This document shows positions 23,971 to 37,829 of a DNA stretch of 64,000 nucleotides, one piece after another; positions within the stretch are counted from its first letter, which is position 1; every line of letters starts with the position of its first letter. The stretch covers positions 36,309,052 to 36,373,051 of the forward strand of contig CM075772.1 in NCBI GenBank assembly GCA_037974665.1, given 5' to 3'. Below the pieces are notes generated by a model, which ran no database searches, was not told the DNA's origin, and saw nothing but the letters and a program-made list of their open reading frames with translations. Made by a program: the position numbers and the translations under genes. The DNA is from Ehretia macrophylla. Its lineage: Eukaryota; Streptophyta; Magnoliopsida; Boraginales; Ehretiaceae.

Positions 23971-26411
23971 TGTCACGCCTCAACCTAACCCCACATTAAA
24001 GGTTAAGTCTGGACCCGACACACGGACATAGTCTCCTCTGTACCGTGGACATTCATAAAACCTGTAATCACTCAATTAAAACCACAATACAACAAGATAA
24101 GCTTTTATAACTAAAGTTCAAAAGTTCCAGGCCATCCGAGCCTCGCAACATACAACAGTTCAAAATCACACAAGCATGCAACTAAATTAACATCTTCATA
24201 AATCCGATTACCATACCATCCAAAATAACATTGGAACATTCCTAGGAGTTGAAACCAAGCATACTTTAAAACATACACTCCCAAGCAAGCAAGTAGCTAA
24301 AAAATAGAACATAGTAATTACAACCATGGTTTCTCAAATCTATCACTAGAACCAACTATTTTTTCAACTTGCAACTACAAAAAAAATATACATAGCCCTA
24401 AGACCACAAAATAGATCATAACATAGTAATACAAGTACGCCGTGTAGTAACAAGAAAGCACATCCCCCTCAGACAACAAACACACAACAACTAGGGCAAA
24501 GGCTCTGCTTGTACTTCTTCCTCTTCCACTATCACCTCAAATAGCTGGGGATCACCCTCAGCACTTCCTGAAACATATATTGAGGTATGAACAACCACTG
24601 TTGCCCAATGAGGGATAAAGTCACCCTGGGCGTGCAATGCAACAGGTAATACAGTTAAACAATAATAGCAATTAAACCATTCAAGAAATAACAATAGCTT
24701 AAGTAACCACACATTAAAAGGATACATTTCACTTAACCCCAACACTCCAATTCTTCACTTGGTCTTCATTCACGATCCACGAACCACGATCTCGATCCCG
24801 ATAAGCTGGCATAACCCCAAACACTCTAGTGGGTGTACTCCAGATATACCCCGATAATCCTACAACCCAACACCCCCTGGCAACCACTGGACCAGGCGAG
24901 TGAGGGAATAGGGTACCGTGTTTGAATATCCACTAGCAAGCCCCCTGCCGCCTACCCGATATTCAACACAACCGCCCCTGACACTATGGTTGCACAACCA
25001 CTATGCAAGGCACTTAATAATGGCATGATATCGATAACAATATAAGCAATAACATGTAGGAGGATCAACAAAGTAGGTTGACCTCGAAACAGACAGATTA
25101 GAAGTAGTTCAATACAAGCAATTAAAAGGTTTACAAAGGGAAATATCCAAGGTACACATAGATCTATACTAAAAGTTCAAAACAACTTAAAACCACATTT
25201 AAACACATATGGAGACATGCCAAGGTCTTAGATACGAGTGACAATCGAATTTACCCTTAAACCCCTTAGTTTTTCCATCCATTTTCCTTCCAAACTCATA
25301 TCAATGATTCAAATTCAAGGGGAAGCTATACCAATCTTCTAATTAACCCTTAAGGTACCCTTACAACCCACAAATACATTCAATTACTCACAATTACCCC
25401 AAAAGCCCCAATTTTTCTCTTATAGCTTTGAACTACACATACCTTACCCGGGCCTCAAACAAGTGTTAGCAAAACTTCTATAGCATCTAGGTAGCCTAAG
25501 AATACTAAAAGTAAAGCCCGAATCCACCCGGATTCGCATTAACCCCAAAACCCCTTTGTTAAAGTCGGCTAATTCATATTCTATGCCAATTTAGAGTAAT
25601 TCAAGTGCACGGCGCTATTAGACTACCTTCATTAGCACCTAAGCTATCTAATAGAAGCAATTAATCAAGCCAAAATGCACAATTACACAAAACCCTAGAA
25701 ATCTCATCACTATTCACACCGAAGATCAAAGCAATAATTCCAACCGTTTAAAATGCATTCTATTGGTTTAAAGGTGTTCTTTAGCACCTATATACAACGT
25801 ATAATAGCATAGATAACCATTATAATAGCATTTGATCATATTTCTAACAAATCAAGAAATGAGCAACAATTTTAAATATGCAAAAAGAGTCATGAATCCC
25901 TCACCAATGCACGCAAGAGCTCTCGGGAGACTTGCAAACACCCTAAACTATGTGCTATCGGGCTTCTGCTGGTACTATTCACTACTTCTCTTCTTCTTTT
26001 TTTGTCAACTAACGAGTTATGTTTTGTTATATGTTGACCATAAATTGGGTGGGGTTCGATTGCGTACTTAAGTGGTCTTCTAAATGAATGTTGTTAGCTA
26101 TGAAACAAGCCCAATATGCAAAATGAATTCTACCTAATTAAAACTCTAAGTTAATTTACGTATCACTATTCACTAAGTTCAATAAAGCATTTTCTAAACG
26201 AAGGCTCTGCACGCTAATCGCTCGGATGCGCATTTTTCTCATTCCTACTATAATTAATATGATTTAATAAAGATGCTAATTCATTAATATTATATAGTTG
26301 AAAAATGGAATGAATAGTAACTAAGCAAGACAACAAGTAAAACACAGAATTAAATGCGCAAATAATGGATGCAACAATAAGTGAATGCATGGAAAAATCT
26401 CGGGCGTCATA
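23971..26411 (-). repeat. Element D 5' LTR
   Basis: TGTCACGCCTCAACC to GGGCGTCATA, 2,441 bases. The adjacent primer site (about 23953-23964) is decayed. Donor-like site at 25904, palindrome with one mismatch at 24987-25000, acceptor-like site at 24568-24569. It lacks a stretch near 25.95 kb that the other LTR has. Confidence 0.9.
24491..24567 (-). other. Acidic peptide frame in element D 5' LTR
   Basis: After the acceptor-like TGTTTCAG the minus strand reads SAEGDPQLFEVIVEEEEV and then QAEPLP and a stop. The match to the frame in element F (EGDPQL, EEEEVQ, EPLP) is closer in protein than expected for random LTR drift, but no test was run. Confidence 0.45.
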
Positions 26412-28690
26412 CGCTGCACATGAGCAACATCTCAGGATTGTACTATAGACTCTTCAAGAGCATAAATTGTTCGTGAAGTTCAGTAAGTATGAGTTCTGGT
26501 TAAGGCAAGTTACTTTTTTGGGCCATATTATTTCTCAAGATGGAATTTCTATTGATCCAGTGAAGATTGAGGTTGTCATGGCATGGAAACGGAAGCGGGT
26601 CATTACAGAAGGTTTGTCAAGGATTTTTCTAAAATTGCTGGACCATTGACTCAACTTACTCGAAAGAAGACTGTATTTGACTGGAATGAGAAATATGAGG
26701 CTAGCTTCTAGGAATTGAAGAAGAGATTAACCACAGCTCCTATTCTTGCTCTACCTGAGGGTACTAATAATTTGGTAATCTACAGTGATGATTCTAAAGA
26801 AGGTTTGGGCTGTGTATTGATGCAGAATGGAAAAGTTATTGCCTATGATTCCAAAAAATTTAAACCTTATGAACTTAATTATTCGACGCATGACCTTGAG
26901 CTTGCAGCTATTATCTTTGCACTAAAGAAATGGCGTCACTTTCTTTGGGCTAATAAATTTGAAATCTTTACTAATCGCAAGAGTCTGAAATATCTCTTTT
27001 CTCAGAAAAAGTTGAATATGAGGCAGAGGCGTTGGTTAGAATTGCATGAGGATTATAATTGCACTATCAATTATCTGCCAGGTAAGGCCAATATTGTTGC
27101 CGAAAGGCTACAGGTGGCAGTCTAATCATAAAAAATTGGGAGTTCATGGAAGAACTATGTCTATGGTAGCCTAAGACTTCAGATTCTGGTATTCAATTTG
27201 CAAGTTTGCAGATTCAATCCCTATTATTATCCAAGATTAGAGAAGCTCAGCAGACGGATCCTCATTTGTTGAAAATCTTAGAGAAATCGAAAGAGGGAGA
27301 GTCGGCTTTCAAATTGCATGATGACGGTCTTCTTAAATTCAAAGACATAATTTGTATTCCTTCTGAGCCAGCTTTAAAGAAATAAATTCTTGCAGAGGCT
27401 CATAATTCTAAGTATACTATCCATCCAAGTAGTACAAAGATGTATAAAGATTTGAAGCAGAACTTCTGGTGGAACAACATGAAGAGAGAAATTGCTGACT
27501 ATGTAGCTAGATGTCTTACTTGTCAGAAAGGTAAAGCAGAGCATCAGAGACCTGCAGGGTTATTACAGCCTTTGGCTATACCTGAATGGAAGTGGGATCA
27601 TATTACCATAGATTTCGTCTTTGATTTGCCGAGGTCTTTGAAGGGTAATGACTCAGTTTGGGTTGTTGTTGATAGTTTGACCAAGACTTCTAATTTTATT
27701 GCTAAAAAGAAGACTGATTCTCTTGATAAGCTAGCAGAGTTATATATTAAGAATGTTTTCACACTTTATGGGATTCCAAAGAGTATTTTGTTCGATAGAG
27801 ATCCCAGATTCACATCTCAATTTTGGCAGAAGATTCGGAAAGCTTTGGGCACGACATTGAGCTTCAGTACTTCTTATCATTCTCAAACTGATGGACAATC
27901 TGAAAGAATAATTCTAATACTTGAGGATATGTTACGAGCGTGCATTTTGGACTTCGGTAAGAGTTGGGAGAGATACTTACCTCTTGCAAAATTTGCCTAT
28001 AATAATAGTTATCAAGCTACTATCGGTATGGCACTGTATGAAGCTTTGTATGGGCGTAAATGCAAATCTCCTTTATATTGGGATGAAGTTGGAGAGTTGA
28101 AATCTAGTGATCCTAATCTATTGCCAGAGATGAACAAAATGATTGATAATGTTCAGTTTATCAGAAAAAGAATGCTTACAGCGCAGAGTCGGCAAAAGAG
28201 TTACGTAGATAGACGCTGTTGTGATCTGAAATTTGCCGTAGGTGATCGGGTATTTCTGAAAATTTTCTCCTCGCAAGGGTTTGATTCGACATGGTAAGGG
28301 AGGAAAACTCAGTCCTCGTTATGTGGGACCATTTGAAGTAATTGAAACAATTGGTGAATTGGCTTATCGACTAGCTTTGCCTCCTAGCCTGGGTAGAATT
28401 CATGATGTCTTCAATGTTTCTATGCTTTGGAAGTATCAGCCAGATCCTTCTCATGTTTTTGAGCCCGAGCCATTAGAGATCAGTGAAACTTTGACCTACA
28501 CGGAGAAACCTCTTCGAATTGTTGATTGGAAAGTTTAGGAGCTGAGAACTAAAAGCATTCCAAATGTTAAGGTTCTGTGGGATCATCACGGGATAGAGGA
28601 TGCTACATGATAAATAGAGGAGGAGATGCGAGAGAAGTATCCAGAGTTATTCGCCAACTCATGTAAGAATTGCGTGGACACAATTAGTTT
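26412..28690 (+). pseudogene. Element A RT end, RNase H, integrase, chromodomain, second piece
   Basis: Continues element A after D. The end of RT is at 26.42-26.6 kb, RNase H about 26.72-27.1 kb ([14 protein letters not shown], with the DALSRK block altered), the integrase zinc region near 27.4-27.53 kb (H...H...CLTC), the catalytic core 27.6-28.0 kb ([18 protein letters not shown]), the [16 protein letters not shown] tail near 28.35 kb, and a chromodomain-like end near 28.55-28.65 kb. Broken, several breaks. Confidence 0.88.
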
Positions 28691-28703
28691 AAGGGAGAGG
28701 GGG
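28691..28703 (+). promoter_or_regulatory. Polypurine tract of element A
   Basis: AAGGGAGAGGGGG directly before the LTR start TGTGATGCCCGAG. Confidence 0.85.
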
Positions 28704-30469
28704 TGTGATGCCCGAGATTTTTGTCGTACTTCTAGATTACTGTTGCATCCACTATGTGCGCATTTCTTCTATGCTTTAATTACTGTCTTCTTTAGTTATT
28801 GTTCCTTTCGATTTTCAACTGCTTAATATTACTGAATTAACATTTTAATTAAATCATATTAATTGTTTTAGGAGTGAGAAAAATGTGTGATTAAGCTAGG
28901 AACGATAAGTGCCTTCGTTTAAAAAATGGTCTAGTGAACTAATGAATAGTGTTACGTAACTTAACATAGTGTTTTAATTAGCTAGCACAATTGTTGCACC
29001 TTAAACTCGTTTTTAAGCTACCTATGCTCATTTTAATAGCTCATATATGCACACAACTTGACCCCACTTTAGTTTACTCAACATATAACCCACCTAAGCT
29101 CATAACTTGCAAAAGAAAAAAAAAAAAACTGAAAACTCCTGTAGTATACCTGACAGTAGCATAGGAGAGGAAAAGAGATTTTTGGCTCATCAAATCACCA
29201 TTCCAAGCCCTCCCAAGCTAGATTCAAGTCATTCTACTAGTGTTCTAGCCTTTCCTTAGCCCCTATGCACTTTAGGTGAGGGTTTTCATGATTATTTGTG
29301 CATTTTAAAAATGTTGCTATTTTCTTGAATTGTTAGAAATGCTATCAAATGCTATTGCAATGCTTATCCATGCTATTGTACATTGTATATAGGTGCTAGA
29401 GAACACATTTTAGCTATTGGTTTGCATTTTAAACGGTTAGAATCGTTACTTTGATTATATGAGGTGAATAGTGACGAATTTTGAGGGTTTTGTGTAATTG
29501 TGTGTATTGGTTTGCTTCAATGCTTCTAATAGATGCCCTAGGTGCCAATGACGGTAGTCCAATAGCCCCGTACCCTTGAATTGTTTTAAACTTGTATAAA
29601 ACGTGAAATAGCCGACTTTCTAAAAGGTGTTTCGGTGTTAATGCTAATCCGGGTTGAATTGGCCTCCACATTTAGCAATCCTATGCTATTTAAGACCTAA
29701 CTAAGCTTTGATAGTTCCCATTTGAGTCCCGATTGAGGTACTTGTAGTACAAAGCCAAAAGTCAAAATTTGAGGTACTTGTATGCTATTTAAGACCTAAA
29801 TACAGGTGTTTGCATGATTTCGAGGGTCCTAAAGGTGCCTAAGGGGTTAACTAGAAATATGGTATATGCCGCTTGCTAATCTAGAACCATAACATGAGTT
29901 TGGAAGGAAAACGGGTTAGGTTACAAAGGGATTTAAGTACAAATTCAATTGTTTCACGCTTCTAAGACTTTGGCATGATTTCTTGTGTGTTTAAATATAG
30001 TTTCAAGATGTTTTGGAGCTTTTGGTATAGTTCTATGTGAATTTTGAACATACCCCTTTGTAAATTTCTTAATTGCTTATATGAAACTGCTTCTTTTCTA
30101 ACTCTTTCGAGGTCAACCTACTTTGTTGATCCTCCCACGTGTTATTGCTTATATTGTTGATATTGTCTTGCCATTGTTAAGTGCATTGCATATTGGTTGT
30201 GCAACCATAGTGTCAGGGACGGATGTGTTGAATATCGGCTGGGCAGCACAAGGCTTGCTAGTGGATATTCAAACTTCGTACCCTAGTCCCTCATTCGCCT
30301 TGTCTAGAGATTACTAGGGGATGTTGGGTTGTAGGATTATCGGGGTACATCCGAAGTATACCCACTGAGGTGATTGGGAATTTGCCGACACATTGATCGT
30401 GGTTCGTGGATCGTGGTTCGTGGCCAAAGATAAGAGAATCATGGAGTTTGGGGTTAAGTGTATCGTATC
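28704..30469 (+). repeat. Element A 3' LTR, first piece
   Basis: Starts TGTGATGCCCGAG; the rest lies at 40225-40964 beyond element E. Total about 2.5 kb. Donor-like TTTAG|GTGAGGG at 29275/29276, palindrome with one mismatch at 30194-30207, and the conserved core near 30.11-30.4 kb. Its partner 5' LTR is off the window. Confidence 0.9.
30465..30469. repeat. Target-site duplication GTATC, left copy
   Basis: Repeated exactly at 40220-40224; brackets element E. Confidence 0.92.
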
Positions 30470-30881
30470 TGTCACACCCCAACTCGACCCCTCCTATAAT
30501 CAGTCAGGACGCAATGAAATTTCGGCAGTATAATGACAGTAAATAGGATACCGAGGCTCTAAACCAACCTCTATAGGACATCATACCTCAACTCCATAAA
30601 CCATACAACAACTCCTCAATAACATAATAACATACATCATGACCATATCTCACAATAAACATTTCTCGTTATATGTCTCCGTTCCAACATAATACATGAA
30701 CCCTTAATATACAATACAAAAACATATTGAGCCAATCTAGCAACCTAATCATAAACAAAAGAAAAGCTACTAAGACAACATCAACTAATTCATTAACTTA
30801 TCAACATCTTATACATTATAAACTACAAAGCAGATAAAAGTCTACTAAGTTAATTTACAAGATAATAAAACATGTACGACA

Positions 30882-30982
30882 TCACGGATAAGACTCTGGA
30901 ACATAGGACTCATCCACATAAGGCACGTTTTCCACATTTTCCTCTTCAGGAGGCACGTACCCGTAATCTTGCGAAAGTACAC
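30882..30982 (-). other. Acidic peptide frame in element E LTR
   Basis: Downstream of the acceptor-like site the minus strand reads VLSQDYGYVPPEEENVENV and continues through PYVDESYVPESYP to a stop. The other LTR (38243-38343) keeps the same frame. Acidic and ending in P-stop as in B, D and F, although the sequence itself has diverged. Confidence 0.42.
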
Positions 30983-31361
30983 CTATAAACATGCAATAAT
31001 AGAGAGTGAGCTTATATAAAATAAGCCCAGCGAGGATCCGATAGATCTCAAGCAAGGTCTACTAAACTCCTTGGAATAATCCTTTGAGTCAGTAAACACA
31101 CAATAACATAAATAATACTATCATCACATAACTATATAACCATTCAATAAAGGATACTCTAGTTGGTGTAGCTCCAAACACCATCACGATCTCAACCATT
31201 CTTCTTGTAACTCCCCATTACTCACACACCCAAGGTACCTCACTAGCCCCTTCCTCCATGACACCTCCGTCATGCGAGCTGGGCGTAGTCTCTGGCAGTC
31301 ATGCCGTTTTCAACCCAACAGCCCAACGCTGCCTGAGAGGTGGCACACACATACCAAGACT

Positions 31362-31440
31362 CCATAACAATCATCAATAATCAATCAATCATCAATCAAT
31401 AATCATCTACTCATCAATACTAGAATCAATAATCTATTAG
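31362..31440. repeat. AATCATCAATC-type low-complexity stretch in element E LTR
   Basis: Imperfect repeats of AATCATC and AATCAATC words, also in the other LTR near 38.73-38.80 kb. It is part of the LTR and not a separate locus. Confidence 0.8.
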
Positions 31441-32803
31441 ACAACAAATAACTAAGTTAGATGACAAAGTAGGCCTTCTAACCGAACATGCATTAAACAC
31501 ACATTCAAACTCGAATTTACCCATCAACAACTCACAATTCAAACACTCAACCCACACCCAATCAACTAAGGCTCAATCTAACATTTTAAAGAAAGACAAC
31601 CTAAACTTCAATTAATCATATCTTACATTCTACTAATCCAAATAACTCCAAATCAGTTTCAAACACTCACCCATTCAATCAACTACATTATCCCCCTCGG
31701 AAAACCACCATAACACCTCCAAAGCATGCCTGATAACCCTAAAACCCTAAGGTGTCAAGGATGAATTTTTTGAATTTTCACCCAAACATCATAATCAAAA
31801 ATTCGGCATTACAACGGCGCTTCCACGTAATTATCAAACATTTAGAAATCGACGGCAATCGATTCCGATCAACACAACACAACTCAATTTAAATACCCAA
31901 AAAATAAAAATTATGCTACAACTGATAAAAACTCGTAGTATTACAGCTAAATGATCCCTAGCATGCAAGGAGCAATAATCTAACATCAGATTAACATTCT
32001 AACGGTTCAATTTTCAATTCTACGCAAAAACACAAAAGTTGAGTTTTGAGATCCAGAATTTTTCTCTCACCTTTGATGCGATATATGCCTAGGAATGCAT
32101 GCAATGCGCGCCCAACAAGCAGAATCCAAGTCGGCACGAAGTTCTACGAACAAAAACTAGGTTTTTCTTTGAATTTTTGCTTTGAAAACCTTGAAAACTC
32201 TCTCTTTTTCTCTCTTCTCTCTCTCGGCAATGTGTGTGTAATTGTGGGTGTTTTGTGCTTTGTGAGTGTATGTTGGTGATATAAGCTTATTTGGTCAACA
32301 ATTAAATAAAGTCAAAGTTAGTTTAAATTAGTATTTTTGTGTTTTCTTGACTTTAAATGCATTTTCTTGATCACCAAAGTTCAAAAAATTTATTCAACAC
32401 CCAAAATAGCTCAAGTAGATTATTTTTAGGTAACAAGAAGTTTTACAATCAAACAATTTCACCCGAGTCGGGTTAAAACTCGATTTTTGCAAAAGTGGGT
32501 AAAAAAACCATAATAAATTCTAAAGCGGATTTTAAAACCGTTTTCATCAACCACAGGTCTATTAAAGTCCGTGGTCTAGGTCTAGAAGGGTTTAAAAGAC
32601 TAGATTCAAAATTTTAGCGGACGTGTTTCGAAATCACTATTCACTAAAAATCGACGATAAAATTTCTGACTCCGTTTTTTATGAAAATTTCATGAATGCA
32701 CATTTAGCACGTATTAGGAGTATTGATATCAAAATTATAACATTCTAGGCCCTATAGCACATAAACAGGTCATATGCACGCAAAACGAGACAAAGCACGT
32801 AAA

Positions 32804-35800
32804 TCAAGTTAAAGCAGATAAGTGGGGTTTCACATTCTCCCCCCTTAAAGAAATTTCGCCCTCGAAATTCTTACTTGATGTACTGAACAAATCTGGGTAC
32901 TGCTGCTGCATCTGATCCCGTCTCTCCCAGGTAGCTTCCTCAATGCCGTGATGCTTCCACAATACCTTAACCATCGAAATTTTCTTTGACCTCAACTCTC
33001 GTTCCATCTGATCAAGAATACGAATCGGATGCTCGTCATAAGTCAAATTCTCACGAAGTTGTAACGGCTCTGGCTCAAGAATATGAGAAGGATCCGGATT
33101 ATATTTCCGAAAATTAGACACGTGAAATACATCGTGGACATTAGAGAAGCTCTCCAGTAAAGCCAACTGATATGCTAACTTACCAACCCTGCCAGTAATC
33201 TCAAACGGCCCAACAAATCTTGGACTCAGCTTTCCACCTTTACCATAATAAACAAACCCCTTACGAGGAGACAATCTCAAGAAAACCCGATCTCCGACTG
33301 CAAACTCCAAGTCCCGACGACGCTTATCAGCATAACTCTTGAATCTACTCTGCACCATAAGCATTCTCTTCCTGATCAACTGAACACTCTCAATCTTTTC
33401 TAGAAGCTCTGGCATGATAGTCGGATCAATAGTCTTCATCTCTCCTACCTCGTCCCAATATAAAGGTGAACGGCACTTACGACCATAAAGAGCTGCGAAA
33501 GGTGCCATCCCAATAGTAGCTTGATAACTATTGTTATAGGCAAACTCGGCAAGTGGTAGATGTTTCTCCCAGGTTTTCCCGAAGTCCAGAACACAAGCCC
33601 TAAGCATATCTTCCAGAATCTGAATAGTCCGCTTAGACTGACCGTCGTTCTGTGGATGATACGCGGTACTGAAGTTCAACTGAGTACCTAGGGTCTCCTG
33701 AAGTTTCTCCCACAAACGAGAAGTAAATCGAGGATCTCGATTTGAAACAATACTAGATGGAATCCCGTGAAGTCTAACAATCTGATCCAAATAAAGATCC
33801 ATCAACTTTGTAACCTCATCTCCCATTCTCATTGAAATAAAATGAGCTGTCTTCGTCAAACGATCCACGACAACCGAAACTGCATTATTACCCCTCGGTG
33901 TTCTAGGCAAACCAGTGACGAAGTCCATCGTAATATGCTCCCATTTCCACTGTGGTATAGCCAACGGCTGAAGCAAACTTGCTGGTCGTTGATGCTCGGC
34001 TTTCACCCTTTGACAAGTCAAACATCTAGACACGAATTGAGCAACCTCCCTCTTCATGTTGTTCCACCAATAATGTTGATTCAAATCCCGATACATCTTG
34101 GTTCCACCGGGATGAATAGTGTACTTAGAATTGTGAGCTTCCTCCAGAATACCTCGCCTCAAGCTCGGTTCATCGAGAACACATACCCTGTTCCGAAACC
34201 GAAGAATACCATCCTCATGCAGTTTAAAGTCAGACTGATCATCCGTGATCTGATCCTTGATCTTTTGAAGTTTAACATCTAGTTGCTGAGCTTCTCTGAT
34301 CTGAGACAACAATAAAGGTTGAATACGGAGATGTGAACACATCACCCCAACCTGAGTCAACTCCGGTCTCCAATAAGTGAATTCCTCAAGAACCTCCCAT
34401 TTCTTGACAGCTAAACAAGAGATACTCGCCTTTCGACTGAGAGCATCTGCTACAACATTTGCCTTGCCAGGCAGATAATTGATAGAACAATTATAATCTC
34501 CAAGAAGCTCCATCCACCTCCGCTGGCACATATTCAACTCCTTCTGTGAGAACAAGTACTTCAGACTCTTATGATTAATAAAAATCTTGAACTTACTGCC
34601 CCACAGATAATGACGCCACTTCTTCAGTGCGAAGACAACTGCTACCAACTCAATATCATGAGTCGGATAATTCACCTCATAAGGCTTCAACTTCCGGGAA
34701 GCATAGGCAATAACTCGGCCATCCTGCATAAGAACACATCCCAAGCCCTCCTTGGATTCATCACTGTAACCAATCATATTATCGGTCCCCTCTGGTAGAG
34801 CAAGTATTGCAGCAGTACTCAACCTCTTTTTCAACTCCTGAAACCCACTCTCATACTTCTCATCCAAATTAAAGATAGTCCGTTTCTAAGTCAACTTAGA
34901 AAGTGGCCCAGCAATCTTCGAGAAGTCCTTGACAAACCTACGATAAAAACCCACCAAGCCAAGAAAGCTACGGACCTAAAAAACATTTTTTGGCCGTTTT
35001 CAAGACATCACCATCTCAATCTTAGTGGGATCTACAGAGATACCGCTCTATGGAATAACATGGCCAAGAAAATATATGCATTGCAGCCAAAATTCACATT
35101 TGCTGAACTTGGCAAACAACTGATGCTCCTGCAGCTTCTGTAAGACAAGCCGTAGATGTTGCTCGTGCTCCGATTCAGATTTAGAATACACCAAGATATC
35201 ATCAATAAAGATTACCATGAACTGGTCTAAATACGGCTGGAAAACCCGATGCATAAGATCCATGAATGCTGCCAGTGCATTAGTTAAACCAAAGGGCATA
35301 ACTACGAACTCATAATGCCCGTACCGAGTCCTGAAGGCAGACTTCGGAACATCCTCCGTGCGAATCCGAAGTTGATAGTACCTTTGCCTCAAATCAAATT
35401 TAGAATAGACTTTGGCTCCCTGAACTTGATCGAACAACTCGTCAATCAGTGGCAAAGGATACTTGTTCTTGATGGTCACCTGATTCAAACCACGGTAATC
35501 AATACACAATCTCAAGGTACCATCCTTCTTCTTCACAAATAAGAACGGAGCTCCCCAAGGTGAAGAACTTTGCTGAATGAATCCCTTCTCCAATAACTCC
35601 TACAACTGAGTCTTCAACTCCTTCAACTCAGCCGGTGCCATCTGGTACGCTGATTTAGAAATAGGTTGAGTACCGGGAATAAGATTGATCACAAACTCCA
35701 CATCTCTCTCTGGCGGTAACCTTGGCAACTCCTCGGGAAATACATTGGGATATTCCCGAATAATAGGGACTTCCTCTAGCTGTAGCTTATCAGATGGCTT

Positions 35801-37561
35801 GTTGATCAGATAAGCCAGATAACCCGAACACCCCTTACTCACCAACTTAACGGCTTTAGTTGCTGAGATAACAAAACTCGTCTTTGCACCCCGGTTTCCT
35901 ACTACCTCAACTACTGGCTGATCTGGCAACCGAAACTGTACTACCTTGGTTCTACAGTTTAACTAGGCATCATAATTAGAAAAGCAATTCATACCCAAGA
36001 TAACATCATACCCCCAGATAGGAAATAAAATAAGGTCTGAAGGAAAATTATGCCCCTTAACATGTATTATACAATCCTTACATATTAAGCCAATAACATA
36101 CTTATCAGTCAAAGAGGTACTAATCTCAACCACATAAGGCAATCTTTTAGGTTGCAAATTAACACGTTGCACACAAGCAGGAGTAATGAAAGAATGAGTA
36201 GCACAAGAATCAATCAACACTTTAACAAGTTGATCAAGTATAAGGAAGTTACCTTCCACAACTGCAGTCTCCTCAGACATCTCATTTAAGTCAACTGCGT
36301 AGGCCCGAGCCTGAACCCGCTGCTGCTGCTGAGGTGCACTGGCTGCAGGTCTACCCTAGTAACCCTGAGTCGCTGCCCGACCCTCAGCCCTCGAATATCT
36401 AGGGCAATCCTTCACCCTTTGCTGGCTGCTACCACAACCCAAACATGTCCCTACCTTTACCCTGCAGTCGGACTCCACTTGCCCTGGGCGCTTGCAGTAA
36501 TTACACTGCGATGATGTGGCACTAACACTGCCCCTGGAAGAACCAGAAGCTGAAGAAACAGCTGAAACAGACTGCTACTGAGGACACACCATACTAGGCC
36601 TGTACTGACCCTATGACTGGGCTAGCCTATACTGAGTTTGAACCTGATATGGCCCCTACTGAAACTGAGGCCGATAGTAACTCTACTGACCCTGTGGCCT
36701 AAAAGAACCCTGCTGCACTGGTGGCCAGAACCCAACCTGCTGTACGGGAGGCCTATACGTGCCCTGCTGATACTACGGCTGATACGGCCTCTTACTGGGA
36801 TGACTAGACGCAAGCTGGTCCCCCTTTTTCTTCTCTAGTCTGGAAACTGACTCAAAAGCCTCGGTGAAAATATCATACCGATTCAGAGCCATCACATCCT
36901 GAATCTCGGGCCTCAACCCCAACATAAATCTACGAGTCCTCCGCTCCTCGTCTTCCACATACTCCGGTGCATACCGGGACAATCGAGTAAATGTGGCCTC
37001 ATATTGAGCCACTGTAGCATCTCCCTGGACCAAGGCTAGAAACTCTGCCTCTCTCCGTTCCCTCGCAATCCTCGGGACATACTTTGCCCAGAAAGCCATC
37101 AGAAAGGTACGCCAAACATAAGGAATACCCTGTGCCGCCCAGCTAGTTCTTACCGTGCGCTACCACTCCTCTACCTCGTCATCTAACAAGTACATGGCAA
37201 AAGAGACCCTCTGCTTATCAGTATAGCCAAGTGGATCATAAATCTTCTCCAACTTGCTAATCCATGCCTCCGCCTTCCTATCATCCGGCTCCCCCTGAAA
37301 TCTCGGTGGATGATATCCTAAAAACTCATTCAGGGTACCACGCCCGTGGTTACCACCCTGAATATTCAGAAGCTGAGCCTGCATAGCCTGATTCTGGGCA
37401 GCCTGCCCTGCTAATAACTGTGCCTGACTAGCCACTAACTCTGCAATCCTCTCCATAGCTGCCCCTAATCGGTCATCATCCCTACCACGGCCCGGTGCCG
37501 CGTTACTCTGAGTCTCATCAGTCATCTCAGGCCTACCTCTGGTTCTCGGTTGTCCGGCCAT
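32804..37561 (-). pseudogene. Element E gag-pol region
   Basis: Gag starts near 37561 (MAGQPRTRGRPEM) with a capsid segment about 36.8-37.3 kb. The zinc-knuckle region is near 36.38-36.5 kb; protease 35.95-36.3 kb; RT about 35.05-35.65 kb with FIDDILVYS near 35.2 kb; RNase H about 34.43-34.85 kb ending in DALSRK; integrase about 33.5-34.1 kb with HPQNDGQSKR; chromodomain 32.88-33.0 kb (VLWKHHGIEEATWE). From RNase H to the chromodomain it is well kept. Taken whole, broken with several breaks. The end of the pol frame runs into the LTR. Confidence 0.92.
32835..32847 (-). promoter_or_regulatory. Polypurine tract of element E
   Basis: Minus strand AAGGGGGGAGAA next to the 3' LTR. Confidence 0.85.
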
Positions 37562-37811
37562 TCTACTAATCAAAGAGTTAGCACAGTTATAGCACGTAAA
37601 CAGATTATAAACAATTATTAATACCTAAATAACAAACTCATATAAAACACATAAACAAATTGATCACATAATCACATGAGCACTAAATCACATAATCACT
37701 TAACCATTTAATCATTTAATACATAGTTCACTTTTCTTTCTTTTCATACATACTTTCATGCTAAGACCATTACCCACATTCCGAGAATACCCCGGCTGAC
37801 AACTAACATGA

Positions 37812-37823
37812 GCTCTGATACTA
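37812..37823 (-). promoter_or_regulatory. Primer binding site of element E
   Basis: Minus strand TAGTATCAGAGC, one base off the tRNA-Met site, six bases from the LTR. Confidence 0.85.
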
Positions 37824-37829
37824 CTTAAA

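Larger units (their letters stand above)
16399..26411 (-). mobile_element. Element D: Ty3/gypsy chromovirus inside element A
   Basis: Complete in outline: 3' LTR 16399-18916, interior 18917-23970, 5' LTR 23971-26411, read right to left. It sits in A's reverse transcriptase, and the same RT domain of A resumes after 26411. The flanking duplications (GGTTG and CGCTG) are decayed. The LTRs differ by several percent by eye and by a visible length change near the promoter end, so D is older than C and F, perhaps around two million years at the usual plant rate. The same family as A and F, in the opposite orientation to A. Broken, several breaks. Confidence 0.9.
30470..32834 (-). repeat. Element E 3' LTR
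   Basis: TGTCACACCCC to GGGGTTTCACA, 2,365 bases. Donor-like AAG|GTGAGAG at 32070/32071 and acceptor-like TTTATAG at 30983-30984. Confidence 0.92.

Noticed and set aside
31362-31440. Regularly spaced AATCATC words as a CRISPR or satellite
   Set aside because: Repeats are short and imperfect, no spacers are present, and the stretch occurs once per LTR of element E.
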